Positions 26,856-34,835 of a DNA stretch of 64,000 nucleotides are shown piece by piece. The position numbers and the translations under genes are program-made. The stretch covers positions 2,294,001 through 2,358,000 of the forward strand of contig NZ_CP051155.1 of the NCBI RefSeq assembly GCF_012277275.1. Direction: 5' to 3'. The DNA is from Gephyromycinifex aptenodytis. Lineage in GTDB: Bacteria > Actinomycetota > Actinomycetes > Actinomycetales > Dermatophilaceae. The notes under the pieces were generated by a model, which was not told where the DNA came from, made no database searches, and saw only the letters and a list, made by a program, of their open reading frames with translations. Positions within the stretch are counted from its first letter, which is position 1; each line of letters starts with the position of its first letter.

Positions 26856-27842
26856 ATGAATCGCCTTCCCCGCTCGGGGTCAAGCACCCCAGAGACAACC
26901 CGGGTATCCGCGCGATACCGCAGGCCGCCCGGTGGGTGGCTCTTAGCCGCCCTGCTCGTGGTGCCGTTGGTGTTGGCCCTGTTGGGAACCTTCTGGTTCG
27001 CAGGCGGATCGCGCTCAGACTCACAGGCGAACAAGCAGACGGACGCACCGGTCGCAGCCGCCACCACGCAGGCTGCCGACCCAGACGCCGTGGAGGTCAC
27101 CCGCGACGGTAAGCGGATCGTCGTCAGGGGCAAGGTGCCGGACAAGGCCGCCGAGCAGGGCCTTCTGGACTCTGTTCGCGCCGCCGCCGGTGATGGGAGG
27201 GTCATCGACGAAGTGAGCGTGCAGGAAGGCGTGAGCACCCCGCCCCTTACCGGTATCGGCACTGTCCTGTCGGCCGCCCGCGGTATCGACGACTTCGGGA
27301 TGAGCGTCGGTTCATCGACCGTCGCGCTGCGCGGCACCGCCCCCGACCAGCAGGCCCTGACCTCGACCGTCTACGCGGCTGGGCAGTCTTACCCGGGGCT
27401 GCAACTCACCGACAATCTCAGCCTGGCCGGCGGGGCCGACCCGACGTCGCAGGCCCCTGCGACGCCGCTGACCCCGGAGTGCGAAGCCATGCGCGGCGAG
27501 GTGGCCGAAGCCCTCAAGCAGCAGCCCGTGATCTTCGCGCTGGACGGCGCCAAGCTGGACGCTCCATCTCAGCAGCGAATCACCGAGCTGGGCAAACGTC
27601 TCGCTACCTGCTCCTTCACCTCGATCGAGGTCGCGGGGCACTCCGACTCCTCCGGTTCAGAGAGCTACAACAAGAAGCTGTCCACCCAACGGGCCGAGGC
27701 CGTGCGCGAGATCCTCATCGCGGCCGGGGTGCCCGCTGACCAATTGACGGCTCGTGGCTACGGTTCCAGCAAGCCGGTGGCCGACAACTCCACGGACGCT
27801 GGTCGCCTCGCGAACCGGCGCGTCGAGATCAACGCGCGCTAA
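26856..27842 (+). CDS. arfA: OmpA-family protein with BON-like region (ArfA/OmpATb-like)
   Basis: 328 residues from ATG 26856, with GAGG upstream. One membrane helix lies at about 26-50 (WLLAALLVVPLVLALLG), then two BON-like repeats (about 75-195). The OmpA peptidoglycan-binding domain covers about 210-328, with VAGHSDSSGSESYNKKLSTQ, and LTARGYGSSKPVADN near the end. This order is that of mycobacterial ArfA (OmpATb). Two very short membrane-protein genes follow, as arfB and arfC do there. The mycobacterial operon is linked to ammonia release in acid; that role here is inference. Confidence 0.8.
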   Translation: MNRLPRSGSSTPETTRVSARYRRPPGGWLLAALLVVPLVLALLGTFWFAGGSRSDSQANKQTDAPVAAATTQAADPDAVEVTRDGKRIVVRGKVPDKAAEQGLLDSVRAAAGDGRVIDEVSVQEGVSTPPLTGIGTVLSAARGIDDFGMSVGSSTVALRGTAPDQQALTSTVYAAGQSYPGLQLTDNLSLAGGADPTSQAPATPLTPECEAMRGEVAEALKQQPVIFALDGAKLDAPSQQRITELGKRLATCSFTSIEVAGHSDSSGSESYNKKLSTQRAEAVREILIAAGVPADQLTARGYGSSKPVADNSTDAGRLANRRVEINAR

Positions 27843-27852
27843 GGAGACCGAC

Positions 27853-28071
27853 ATGATTCTTGAGTTTGTGCTCGCCTGGTTCTGGTACCTGATGGCGTTC
27901 GCCATCGGGATGTTCGTCGCCTGGCTGCTCGCGGTGCGCTTCGTACCGGCCCGCAGCCCCGAGGAAGCCCTGGCCGAGGCTGAGGCCCAAGCAGACCGGG
28001 ACGACTACGACGACGAGCACGGCGGTGCTCGTACCCAAGCGCACGCACGTGAATTGGAGGAGACCCCATGA
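27853..28071 (+). CDS. arfB: Small membrane protein, ArfB-like
   Basis: 72 residues from ATG 27853, with AAGGAG 8 bases upstream. One N-terminal membrane helix (LAWFWYLMAFAIGMFVAWLL) is followed by a short, acidic, cytoplasm-type tail. Its position directly after the OmpA/BON gene and its N-terminal pattern recall mycobacterial ArfB. The gene overlaps the next by 4 bases. Function unknown beyond the operon link. Confidence 0.65.
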   Translation: MILEFVLAWFWYLMAFAIGMFVAWLLAVRFVPARSPEEALAEAEAQADRDDYDDEHGGARTQAHARELEETP

Positions 28072-28271
28072 CCGGCTGGCTGCTTGTTCTGTCGTTCCTG
28101 CTCGGGTTGGGCCTGACCTGGTTGTACATGGTGCGCACCGTGCGCAGCGAGGTGGTGCGCAGCACCGTGAGCGCACCGGTTCCCAAGCCGCGCAGTGCCG
28201 CCGAGCGTTACCGCGAGCAGGTGACCCGCAACGACGGCGGACGTTCTCGGGGCGCGACCGCCGCCGAATAA
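28068..28271 (+). CDS. arfC: Small membrane protein, ArfC-like
   Basis: 67 residues; the ATG overlaps the preceding stop (ATGA), with GGAGGAG upstream. An N-terminal membrane helix (WLLVLSFLLGLGLTWLYMV) precedes a basic tail. The segment RTVRSEVVRSTV after the helix recalls mycobacterial ArfC, though this protein is much shorter than that one. A hairpin follows 37 bases later and probably ends the operon. Confidence 0.62.
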   Translation: MTGWLLVLSFLLGLGLTWLYMVRTVRSEVVRSTVSAPVPKPRSAAERYREQVTRNDGGRSRGATAAE

Positions 28272-28307
28272 GGCGCGATTCGGCCTGACCCCGGCAGGTA
28301 AACCTGC

Positions 28308-28343
28308 CACGCAGGCGCCGGTGTACGCACCGGCGCCTGCGTG
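28308..28343 (+). terminator. Long hairpin between arf-like operon and nagB
   Basis: CACGCAGGCGCCGGTG (28308-28323) pairs perfectly with 28328-28343 around the tetraloop TACG. It lies 37 bases after arfC and 15 bases before the nagB ATG, so it probably ends the first operon but would also lie in a nagB leader if transcription reads through. There is no T run. Confidence 0.75.
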
Positions 28344-28358
28344 CGCGAGGATGGCCTC

Positions 28359-29144
28359 ATGGAGGTCGTCATCTGTTCCGACGTTGCCCAAGCTGCCTCA
28401 CGTGCAGCCGACACCGTTGAGGCGCTGTTCAGCCGTAGCCCAGACGCAGTGTTGGGCATCGCTACCGGGTCGAGTCCGGTAGGGATCTACGAGGAACTGG
28501 GGCGCCGGGTAAGCGCCGGCCGACTCTCGCTGGCCAAGGCCCGGGCGTTCATGCTTGATGAGTACGTCGGTCTGCCCAGTGAGCATCCGGAGCGCTACCA
28601 GAACGTCATCCTGCGCGACTTCGTGGCCAAGGTGGATATCGACGCTGACAACGTCCACGGCCCGGACGGACTGGCCGAAGATCTGGACGCGGCGTGCGCG
28701 GCCTATGAGCGGGCGATCGTCGAGGCCGGTGGGGTGGACCTGCAGATCCTTGGGGTCGGCACCGACGGCCACATCGCCTTCAACGAGCCGGGTTCCTCCT
28801 TGGCCTCGCGCACCCGCATCAAGTGCCTGACCCGTCAGACGCGCCAGGACAACGCCCGGTTCTTCGGCGGAGATGTCGACCAGGTGCCGTTGCATTGCCT
28901 CACCCAAGGGATCGCCACGATCATGGCGGCCCGGCATCTGGTGCTCATCGCCTCGGGCGAGGCCAAGGCGGAGGCGATCCGCCAGGTGGTCGAAGGCAGT
29001 GTCTCGGCGATGTGGCCGGGAACGATTCTGCAGATGCACCCACACGTGACGGTCTTCGTCGACAAGGCCGCAGCCTCACAGTTGACCTTGGCCGACTACT
29101 TCAACGACGTCTACAACCACAAGCACCTCATCCAGGGGCGTTGA
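28359..29144 (+). CDS. nagB: Glucosamine-6-phosphate deaminase
   Basis: 261 residues from ATG 28359 (a GTG 18 bases upstream lies in the hairpin). Converts glucosamine-6-phosphate to fructose-6-phosphate and ammonia. Typical blocks: LGIATGSSPVGIYEEL, FMLDEYVGL (general-base Asp), LGVGTDGHIAFNEPGS and WPGTILQMHPHVTVFVD. Length and motifs match the family. nagA follows immediately, making a two-gene catabolic unit for N-acetylglucosamine from cell wall or chitin. Confidence 0.95.
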   Translation: MEVVICSDVAQAASRAADTVEALFSRSPDAVLGIATGSSPVGIYEELGRRVSAGRLSLAKARAFMLDEYVGLPSEHPERYQNVILRDFVAKVDIDADNVHGPDGLAEDLDAACAAYERAIVEAGGVDLQILGVGTDGHIAFNEPGSSLASRTRIKCLTRQTRQDNARFFGGDVDQVPLHCLTQGIATIMAARHLVLIASGEAKAEAIRQVVEGSVSAMWPGTILQMHPHVTVFVDKAAASQLTLADYFNDVYNHKHLIQGR

Positions 29145-29145
29145 G

Positions 29146-30282
29146 GTGAGTCAGCGAACCATCCCCACCTCCAGCGTGAGCGCGGCGCGGGTCATCACCC
29201 CCGAGCGGGTGCTGGAGCCGGGCTGGGTCTCCTGGGTCGGCGACTCCATCGTCGAGGTGGGCGCCGGCCAGGTAGAAGGTGCGCAAGATCTGGGTGATGT
29301 CACGCTGGCTCCCGGGTTCGTCGACATGCACGCCCACGGTGGCGGGGGAGCCGCCTTCACCGACGGCCCAGACGCGGCGCGCGCGGTCCTGGAGACACAC
29401 CTGGCGCAGGGCACGACCTCCATGATGGCCAGCCTTGTCACCGACACGATCGACAACCTTGAACGGCAGGTGCGCGACCTGGCACCGATGGTGTTGCGGG
29501 GCGAACTGCTCGGTATTCACCTGGAAGGGCCGTGGCTGTCCCACCTGCATCGGGGAGCCCACCAGGAAAGCCTGCTGCGCGATCCCGAACCGGAGGACAT
29601 CGACCGACTCTTGGCCGCCGGTGGCGGCGCCATCGCCATGGTGACCCTCGCCGTGGAACGGCAGGGCGGCATCGAAGCGACGCGGCGGTTCGTCGAGAAC
29701 GGGGTGATCGTGGCGCCCGGGCACAGCCATGCCACCTACGAACGGGCCGTGCAGGCGATCGAGGCCGGAGCCAGCGTGGCCACGCACCTGTTCAACGCGG
29801 AGCGCCCGATCCACCACCGCGAACCCGGTCTCATCGTCGCGTTACTGGAACAGCCGCAGGTGAGCATCGAGCTCATCGCCGACGGAGTGCATGTGCACCC
29901 CGCGATGCTGCGTGAGGCGGCCCGTCGGGCGCAGGGGCGTTTCGTCCTGGTCACCGACGCGATGGCGGCGGCAGGTTCCGCAGATGGGGACTATGAGCTG
30001 GGTCCGCTGCAGGTACGGGTGCAGGACGGTATCGCTCGCCTCGTCGACGGCGGAGCCATCGCCGGAAGCACCCTGACCCTTGACCGGGCAGTGCGCTACG
30101 CCACCGGCACCGCGGGAATCGGCTTGCACGAGGCGATCACGGCCGCCACCAGCACACCGGCGGACGTGCTGCGTCGACCCGATCTGGGCCGCCTGGCGCC
30201 CGGGGCACGGGCTGACCTCGTCGTGTTGGACGCCCAGCTGAGGGTAGGCCGGGTCATGCGGGCCGGGAAGTGGGTGCGCTGA
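29146..30282 (+). CDS. nagA: N-acetylglucosamine-6-phosphate deacetylase
   Basis: 378 residues from GTG 29146, 1 base after nagB. Removes acetate from GlcNAc-6-phosphate. Metal and substrate motifs: HAHGGGG near residue 63, HLEGPWLS, APGHSHATY, THLFNAE, IADGVHVHP and the catalytic-Asp segment LVTDAM. With NagB it feeds amino sugars into glycolysis. No NagE-type PTS gene lies in the window. Confidence 0.95.
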   Translation: MSQRTIPTSSVSAARVITPERVLEPGWVSWVGDSIVEVGAGQVEGAQDLGDVTLAPGFVDMHAHGGGGAAFTDGPDAARAVLETHLAQGTTSMMASLVTDTIDNLERQVRDLAPMVLRGELLGIHLEGPWLSHLHRGAHQESLLRDPEPEDIDRLLAAGGGAIAMVTLAVERQGGIEATRRFVENGVIVAPGHSHATYERAVQAIEAGASVATHLFNAERPIHHREPGLIVALLEQPQVSIELIADGVHVHPAMLREAARRAQGRFVLVTDAMAAAGSADGDYELGPLQVRVQDGIARLVDGGAIAGSTLTLDRAVRYATGTAGIGLHEAITAATSTPADVLRRPDLGRLAPGARADLVVLDAQLRVGRVMRAGKWVR

Positions 30283-30309
30283 GACATGTGCACAGCGCGC
30301 CTAGCCGGA

Positions 30310-30326
30310 ATACCGCAGGGGGGTAT
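30310..30326. promoter_or_regulatory. Putative CsoR operator
   Basis: ATACC-GCAGGGG-GGTAT: 5-base perfect inverted arms with a G-rich centre, 16 bases before the csoR start. CsoR-family boxes are G-rich palindromes of the TACC...GGTA kind, placed ahead of csoR. Copper would release the repressor and switch on csoR-copZ-copA. Confidence 0.75.
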
Positions 30327-30341
30327 CGCCGTTCACTAAAT

Positions 30342-30641
30342 GTGAGCGACTGCGAGCTTCAGCACGGGTACATCCACGAGAAGGATGCCTACCTCAACCG
30401 GTTGCGCCGCGTTGAGGGGCAGGTCCGTGGCCTACAGCGGATGGTCGACGAAGAGGCCTACTGCATCGACATACTCACCCAGGTCAGCGCGGTCACGAAG
30501 GCCTTGCAGGCCGTCGCGCTCGGCTTGCTGGATGAGCACTTGGGCAAGTGTGTCGTAGCGGCCGCCCGCGAGGGCGATGAAGCTGCGGAAGAGAAGGTAG
30601 CTGAGGCCATCCAGGCCATCACTCGCCTCGTCCGATCCTGA
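30342..30641 (+). CDS. csoR: Copper-sensing repressor CsoR
   Basis: 99 residues from GTG 30342. Upstream in-frame starts would run across the operator. All-helical CsoR/RcnR protein with the Cu(I) ligand set C41, H66 and C70, spaced 25 and 4 as in M. tuberculosis CsoR (C36, H61, C65). The N-terminal LNRLRRVEGQVRGLQRM helix is characteristic. It heads a copper operon behind its own candidate box, so it is probably autoregulated. Confidence 0.93.
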   Translation: MSDCELQHGYIHEKDAYLNRLRRVEGQVRGLQRMVDEEAYCIDILTQVSAVTKALQAVALGLLDEHLGKCVVAAAREGDEAAEEKVAEAIQAITRLVRS

Positions 30642-30687
30642 AGGCTCGCAGATAGAACCCCATCACCCGATTCAAAGGAGAAGCATC

Positions 30688-30891
30688 ATGGCGAGCGCCA
30701 CCTACACCGTCACCGGAATGACCTGCGGCCACTGCGTCAACGCAGTCAAGGAAGAGGTCGGCGCCATTGACGGGGTGAGCAACGTTCAGGTCGAACTCGA
30801 TTCGGGCTCGTTGACCTTCGACAGTGACCAGGAGATTCCGCGCGAGAAGGTCGCCGCGGCCGTCGACGAAGCCGGGTACACCCTCCGGTGA
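30688..30891 (+). CDS. copZ: Copper chaperone CopZ
   Basis: 67-residue single HMA domain. GMTCGHCVNAV carries the two copper-binding cysteines near residues 12 and 15. Start ATG 30688 has AAAGGAG upstream. It carries Cu(I) to the CopA pump encoded downstream. The stop overlaps the start of the next small gene (GTGA). Confidence 0.94.
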   Translation: MASATYTVTGMTCGHCVNAVKEEVGAIDGVSNVQVELDSGSLTFDSDQEIPREKVAAAVDEAGYTLR

Positions 30892-31040
30892 GTGTCGCGG
30901 CCAGACTTACCGCTTTCTTCATCGCCCTGCTCATCATCGGTGGAGCCGCGGCAGCCCTGGGCGCCGCGGTCCACCCGCAGTTGCCAGGTAGCAACAGCAG
31001 TACCCCAGCGACATCGACCCACACCATGGGCGGGCACTGA
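30888..31040 (+). CDS. 50-residue membrane or exported peptide inside the copper operon
   Basis: GTG at 30888 overlaps the copZ stop by 4 bases; TGA at 31038-31040. The peptide is [20 protein letters not shown], then [14 protein letters not shown], and ends TSTHTMGGH. It has one N-terminal hydrophobic helix (about 6-27) and a short polar tail of Ser/Thr with His29, His45, Met47 and His50, residues that could bind copper outside the membrane. The coupled start and place between chaperone and pump make it a real gene in my view. I recognise no family. Confidence 0.68.
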   Translation: MSVAARLTAFFIALLIIGGAAAALGAAVHPQLPGSNSSTPATSTHTMGGH

Positions 31041-31102
31041 CCCCGGCACGTCAATTCGAGCCCCCTTCGGGCTTGGCCGGTCCCGCCCTGCCCGGGAGGA
31101 AC

Positions 31103-33436
31103 ATGACAACGACACCGGTCGCGGCTGACGCGACTACCGCACCCACCGCCAACCTGGAGTTGTCGATCACGGGGATGACTTGTGCCTCGTGCGCCAACCG
31201 CATCGAGAAGAAGCTGAACAAGCTTCCTGGGGTCAGCGCCACGGTCAACTACGCCACCGAAAAGGCGAAGGTCACCTATGACCAGCAGGTCAACCCCAGC
31301 GACCTGGTCTCGACGGTAGAGCAGGCAGGCTACGGTGCGACCTTGCCGCCGCCGCCCACCCCGCCGCGCGCGCCCGGGGCCGCGAGCGCGGCGCCCTCAT
31401 CAGGAACCGGCGAGCAAGAGGCGGTGGCCCAAGCAGGGGCACGTCACGTTCAAGAGCTGCGTAACCGGGTGCTCATCTGCGCGGCGCTGGCCATCCCCGT
31501 CATCGCGCTGGCGATGGTGCCCGCCTGGCAGTTCACCAACTGGCAGTGGCTCTCGCTGACCCTGGCCGCCCCCGTCGTGGTGTGGGGCGCCTTCCCGTTC
31601 CACAAGGCGGCCTGGACAAACCTGCGACACGGGGCCGCGACGATGGACACCCTCATCAGCGTGGGCACCCTGGCCGCATTCCTCTGGTCGCTGTACGCCC
31701 TGTTCTTCGGAACCGCCGGCGTACCCGGGATGCGGCACGCCTTCGAGTTCAGTGTTCAGCGCGGAGACCCCGCCAGTCACATCTACCTGGAAGCCGCCGC
31801 CGGGGTGACCACCTTCATCCTGGCCGGACGCTACTTCGAGGCCGCCGCTAAACGCTCAGCTTCCTCGGCGCTGCGCGCGCTTCTGGACCTGGGGGCCAAG
31901 GATGTCGCCGTGCTGCGCGATGGACCGGAGGGCCCGGTGGAGGAACGTATCGAGGCCGCCGCGTTGGTCGTCGAAGACCGGTTCGTGGTGCGCCCCGGAG
32001 AGAAGATCGCCACGGACGGCGTCATCGAGGAAGGCACCAGCAGCCTGGATGTCTCGATGCTCACCGGTGAGTCGTTGCCGATCGATGTCGGGCCCGGCGA
32101 CAGCGTCGTCGGCGCCACCGTGAACGCAGGCGGCCGACTCATCGTGCGCGCCACCCGCGTCGGCGCGGACACCCAACTGGCCCAGATGGCGCGCATGGTC
32201 GAAGACGCCCAGAACGGCAAGGCTCAGGTGCAACGCCTGGCCGACACCGTCTCGGGGGTGTTCGTGCCGGTTGTCATCGCCTTGTCGGTCGCGACGCTCG
32301 GCTTCTGGCTCGGCGCCGGCGCGGATGCGGCCGCGACCTTCGGGGCGGCTGTCGCGGTGCTGATCATCGCCTGTCCGTGCGCCCTCGGGCTGGCTACGCC
32401 GACCGCGCTCATGGTCGGCACTGGCAGGGGAGCCCAGCTCGGGATTCTCATCAAGGGACCGCAGGTGCTGGAATCGACCCGCCGGGTCGACACCGTATTA
32501 CTGGACAAGACCGGCACCGTCACCACCGGCACGATGCACGTGCGAGAAGTCGTCCCGGCGCCGGGAGAGAGCCGCGAGCAGGTGCTGCGTTACGCAGCAG
32601 CCGTCGAAGACGCCTCCGAACACCCCATCGCCCGCGCCATCGCGCAAAGCGGCCGCGATGAGTTCAGCGAGCTGGCACAGGTCACAAACTTCAGGAATGA
32701 GCAGGGGCTCGGAGTGCGCGGTGACATCCAGGAGGCTGCCGGGAAGGTCACGGTCCTGCTCGGGCGCCCGGCGCTGCTCGAACCGGCCCCGATGCCGGCG
32801 GGTCTGAGCGAGGCTATGGCGCAGGCGCAGCAGGGCGGCGGCACTGCCGTCGTCATCGGCTGGGGCGGGGCAGTACGCGGCGTGATCGTGGTGGCCGACG
32901 AGATCAAGGCGACCAGTCGCGAAGCGATCACCCGTCTGCGTGACCTGGGTCTGCACCCGATCCTGTTGACCGGGGACAACGAACTCGCGGCTCAGGCGGT
33001 AGCCGCGCAGGTCGGCATCGAGGAAGTCATCGCTGAGGTGTTGCCGCAGCAGAAGGTGGATGTCGTCACCAGGCTGCAGCAGCAGGGCAAGGTGGTTGCG
33101 ATGGTCGGCGACGGCGTCAACGACGCCGCGGCCCTAGCCAAAGCCGATCTCGGTCTGGCGATGGGGACCGGCACCGACGTGGCCATCGAAGCCAGCGATC
33201 TGACTCTGGTGCGAGGCGATCTGCGGTTGGCGGCGGACGCCATCCGGCTGGCCCGACGCACGCTGGGGATCATCAAGGGCAACCTGTTCTGGGCCTTCGC
33301 TTACAACGTGGCGGCGATCCCGCTGGCGGCCGCAGGTTTGCTGAATCCGATGATCGCCGGCGCGGCAATGGCCTGCTCGTCGGTCTTCGTCGTCGGCAAC
33401 AGCCTGCGCCTGCGGTCCTTCTCAGCGATCGCCTGA
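31103..33436 (+). CDS. copA: Copper-exporting P1B-type ATPase CopA
   Basis: 777 residues from ATG 31103, which follows GGGAGGAAC; an earlier in-frame start lacks a ribosome site. One HMA domain (about 17-82, cysteines C27 and C30 in GMTCASC) precedes eight expected membrane helices. The CPC ion site is at C424-P-C426, the phosphorylated Asp is D468 in DKTGT, and TGD and GDGVNDA hinge motifs follow. Pumps Cu(I) out of the cytoplasm. Last gene of the csoR operon; a strong terminator follows. Confidence 0.95.
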   Translation: MTTTPVAADATTAPTANLELSITGMTCASCANRIEKKLNKLPGVSATVNYATEKAKVTYDQQVNPSDLVSTVEQAGYGATLPPPPTPPRAPGAASAAPSSGTGEQEAVAQAGARHVQELRNRVLICAALAIPVIALAMVPAWQFTNWQWLSLTLAAPVVVWGAFPFHKAAWTNLRHGAATMDTLISVGTLAAFLWSLYALFFGTAGVPGMRHAFEFSVQRGDPASHIYLEAAAGVTTFILAGRYFEAAAKRSASSALRALLDLGAKDVAVLRDGPEGPVEERIEAAALVVEDRFVVRPGEKIATDGVIEEGTSSLDVSMLTGESLPIDVGPGDSVVGATVNAGGRLIVRATRVGADTQLAQMARMVEDAQNGKAQVQRLADTVSGVFVPVVIALSVATLGFWLGAGADAAATFGAAVAVLIIACPCALGLATPTALMVGTGRGAQLGILIKGPQVLESTRRVDTVLLDKTGTVTTGTMHVREVVPAPGESREQVLRYAAAVEDASEHPIARAIAQSGRDEFSELAQVTNFRNEQGLGVRGDIQEAAGKVTVLLGRPALLEPAPMPAGLSEAMAQAQQGGGTAVVIGWGGAVRGVIVVADEIKATSREAITRLRDLGLHPILLTGDNELAAQAVAAQVGIEEVIAEVLPQQKVDVVTRLQQQGKVVAMVGDGVNDAAALAKADLGLAMGTGTDVAIEASDLTLVRGDLRLAADAIRLARRTLGIIKGNLFWAFAYNVAAIPLAAAGLLNPMIAGAAMACSSVFVVGNSLRLRSFSAIA

Positions 33437-33502
33437 GCAGGCACCCCGGCCGGCACCGATCAGCTAGCGCAGGCGGCACGCAACTGCGCCGGTCACCCCA
33501 GC

Positions 33503-33532
33503 GGCGCCCCCCCGGAGACCGGGTGGGGCGCC
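33503..33532. terminator. Bidirectional terminator after copA
   Basis: GGCGCCCC-c-CCGG (33503-33515) pairs with CCGGG-t-GGGGCGCC (33519-33532) around loop AGA. It lies between copA (plus) and the 3' tail of the interrupted Ala/Lys-rich gene (minus), so it serves both. Confidence 0.85.
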
Positions 33533-33548
33533 GCCCGGGTCAGTGCGC

Positions 33549-33629
33549 TCAATCCTGGGCGGCCTTCTTCTCGACGTCGGCCTTTTTCGCGGCGTCCTGA
33601 GCCTGCGCCTTGGCGGTGTGCTCAGCCGC
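33549..33629 (-). pseudogene. 3' tail of an interrupted Ala/Lys-rich protein gene
   Basis: Minus-strand reading ends with TGA at 33549-33551 and gives AAAEHTAKAQAQDAAKKADV followed by EKKAAQD. There is no start, and upstream of about 33630 the frame changes character. Composition matches the Ala/Lys-rich gene whose 5' part lies at 39425-40407 on the same strand and loses its own end. The simplest reading is one gene split by the segment between. Boundary accurate to perhaps 15 bases. Confidence 0.7.
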
Positions 33630-33634
33630 TGCCC

Positions 33635-33739
33635 TGCGACTTCGACCACGCCCGCCTGCTCACCACCCACGAACCGCCGCGCCTGGTCACCATCGCCGAC
33701 TGTTCGCGCCTGGCCGTGATGGGTAGAACCGCCTCCTAA
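33635..33739 (+). pseudogene. C-terminal remnant of an unknown gene at the left junction
   Basis: 34 codons plus TAA without a start, ending RLVTIADCSRLAVMGRTAS. It begins where the Ala/Lys-rich tail stops and reads toward the small DNA-binding-like gene 9 bases later. It looks like the end of a gene cut by recombination. Family not recognised. Confidence 0.45.
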
Positions 33740-33748
33740 GCTGGGCAC

Positions 33749-34012
33749 GTGGACGACGACGCACCCCTGGAACAGAAGATCTGGACCCGGTTCACCGAGG
33801 CCGAACGCCAGCGGGTACGTCAGGCAGCCGCCGAGATGGGCGTCTCTGAGTCCGTCCTCGGGCGCGCGCTGTGGCGCTACGGCCTCGACCACCTCACCGA
33901 CCCCGACCTGCGCGGCCTCCTCGAGGAGGAAAACCGCCGCCTGGCCGCGGCTCGCCGTCGCGCGGGCCAGGCCACCGCGCACAAACGATGGGGCACGCCC
34001 GTCCAGGACTGA
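33749..34012 (+). CDS. Small plasmid-type protein, possible ribbon-helix-helix DNA-binding/mobilisation accessory
   Basis: 87 residues from GTG 33749. A likely short strand and helix pair (KIWTRFTEAERQRVRQAAAE then MGVSESVLGRALWRYGLDH) resembles ribbon-helix-helix proteins such as MobC accessory factors, which often sit near relaxase genes. A charged C-terminal helix (LLEEENRRLAAARRRAGQ) follows. Identification is by pattern only. Confidence 0.5.
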   Translation: MDDDAPLEQKIWTRFTEAERQRVRQAAAEMGVSESVLGRALWRYGLDHLTDPDLRGLLEEENRRLAAARRRAGQATAHKRWGTPVQD

Positions 34013-34018
34013 GCGAAC

Positions 34019-34393
34019 TCACCCCCTCGTCGGCGGCGGGCCCACCTCGATGGGGATGGGTCCGCTCGGCTCAGGGGCCGGCGGCTCTGTGGCGGTCTCC
34101 TGCATGGGGGGGAAGCTCACTGCGGGCCCGGCCCCATCCGGGAGCGGGGTGCTCGTCGTGGCTCGCGGGCTCGGGGCTGCCTGCGCGCGCTGGCTGAGGG
34201 CCCACCCCGCCGTCAAGGAGACCAGGACGACGAGCAACGCCACGACCACGGTCGGCCACACCCACCGGGGTGTCACCTCGACCCGCTCGATGACGGGCAC
34301 CTCGACCCGCTGGGGCACCTCGACGCGTTCCACGACGGGCACCTCGACCCGCTCGATGCGGGTCTCGATCTGCGGGGGCGCGGCCTCGATCAT
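34019..34393 (-). CDS. Single-pass membrane protein with VERVEVP repeats
   Basis: 124 residues. The N-terminal part (about 10-42) is a chain of imperfect repeats, RVEVPVVERVEVPQRVEVPV then IERVEV. A membrane helix at about 46-67 (WPTVVVALLVVLVSLTAGWA) and a long Pro/Thr/Ser tail follow. This arrangement puts the repeats on one face of the membrane and a disordered tail on the other. It is 40 bases downstream of the NTF2-like gene and convergent with the small DNA-binding-like gene. No family recognised. Confidence 0.6.
   Translation of the reverse strand: MIEAAPPQIETRIERVEVPVVERVEVPQRVEVPVIERVEVTPRWVWPTVVVALLVVLVSLTAGWALSQRAQAAPSPRATTSTPLPDGAGPAVSFPPMQETATEPPAPEPSGPIPIEVGPPPTRG
34278..34372. 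repeat. Short imperfect tandem repeat coding for VERVEVP units
   Basis: GGGCACCTCGACCCGCT-like units of about 18-21 bases occur four to five times (plus-strand view). They encode alternating hydrophobic and charged residues of the repeat protein. Confidence 0.65.
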
Positions 34394-34433
34394 CTTCAGC
34401 GCGCTCTGAGCAGTGGCCAGGTGAGCGGTGATC

Positions 34434-34835
34434 TCAGTGGTTCGCTTCTGGTGCAGTCTCTGCGCCTACGAACCATCGTCCACCCATGTCATGCAGCGTC
34501 AGCGACGTATGGAACGGAGAGCCGTTCTCAGTGCCGGAGACGTTTGCGATGTAGTTCTCACCCAGGTCCGGCCTCGCATCGATCGAGGTGATGACGACCG
34601 GCGCCGACCGCTTCTTACCTCCGATGCCGACCAGGTCTGGATGCCCGTCGTGCACGGCGGCCGGGAGCATGATCGAGGCGAGTTCCTTCTCGTCACCGGT
34701 CGATACCGCCGACATGTAGCGGGTGACGGCACTCTCTCGGTTGGAAGCGCCCGGCAGAGTGGTCCGCCAGAGGGCGAATCCTCCACCTGCCACTACTGCA
34801 ATGACTGCGGCGACGATGAGCGCCCGGCGGCTCAC
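34434..34835 (-). CDS. Membrane-anchored NTF2-like accessory protein
   Basis: 133 residues from GTG 34835, which overlaps the stop of the broken amidase gene by 4 bases (GTGA). An N-terminal membrane anchor (ALIVAAVIAVVAGGGFALW) is followed by a domain with SAVTRYMSAVSTGDEKELAS, the opening helix of NTF2-like/DUF4878 folds, and ends with a strand GGRWFVGAE. Such proteins in actinomycete plasmids often accompany transfer or secretion genes; function is unknown. It forms an operon with the amidase gene and the repeat protein. Confidence 0.6.
   Translation of the reverse strand: MSRRALIVAAVIAVVAGGGFALWRTTLPGASNRESAVTRYMSAVSTGDEKELASIMLPAAVHDGHPDLVGIGGKKRSAPVVITSIDARPDLGENYIANVSGTENGSPFHTSLTLHDMGGRWFVGAETAPEANH

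Noticed and set aside
26756-27337. 194-codon N-terminal extension of the ABC exporter
   Set aside because: Antisense to the OmpA/BON gene, low-complexity, and homologous exporters start near 26755.
33464-33982. Minus frame over the copA terminator and the small DNA-binding-like gene
   Set aside because: It crosses a strong hairpin and the junction, with a composition typical of shadows; the plus-strand gene is better supported.
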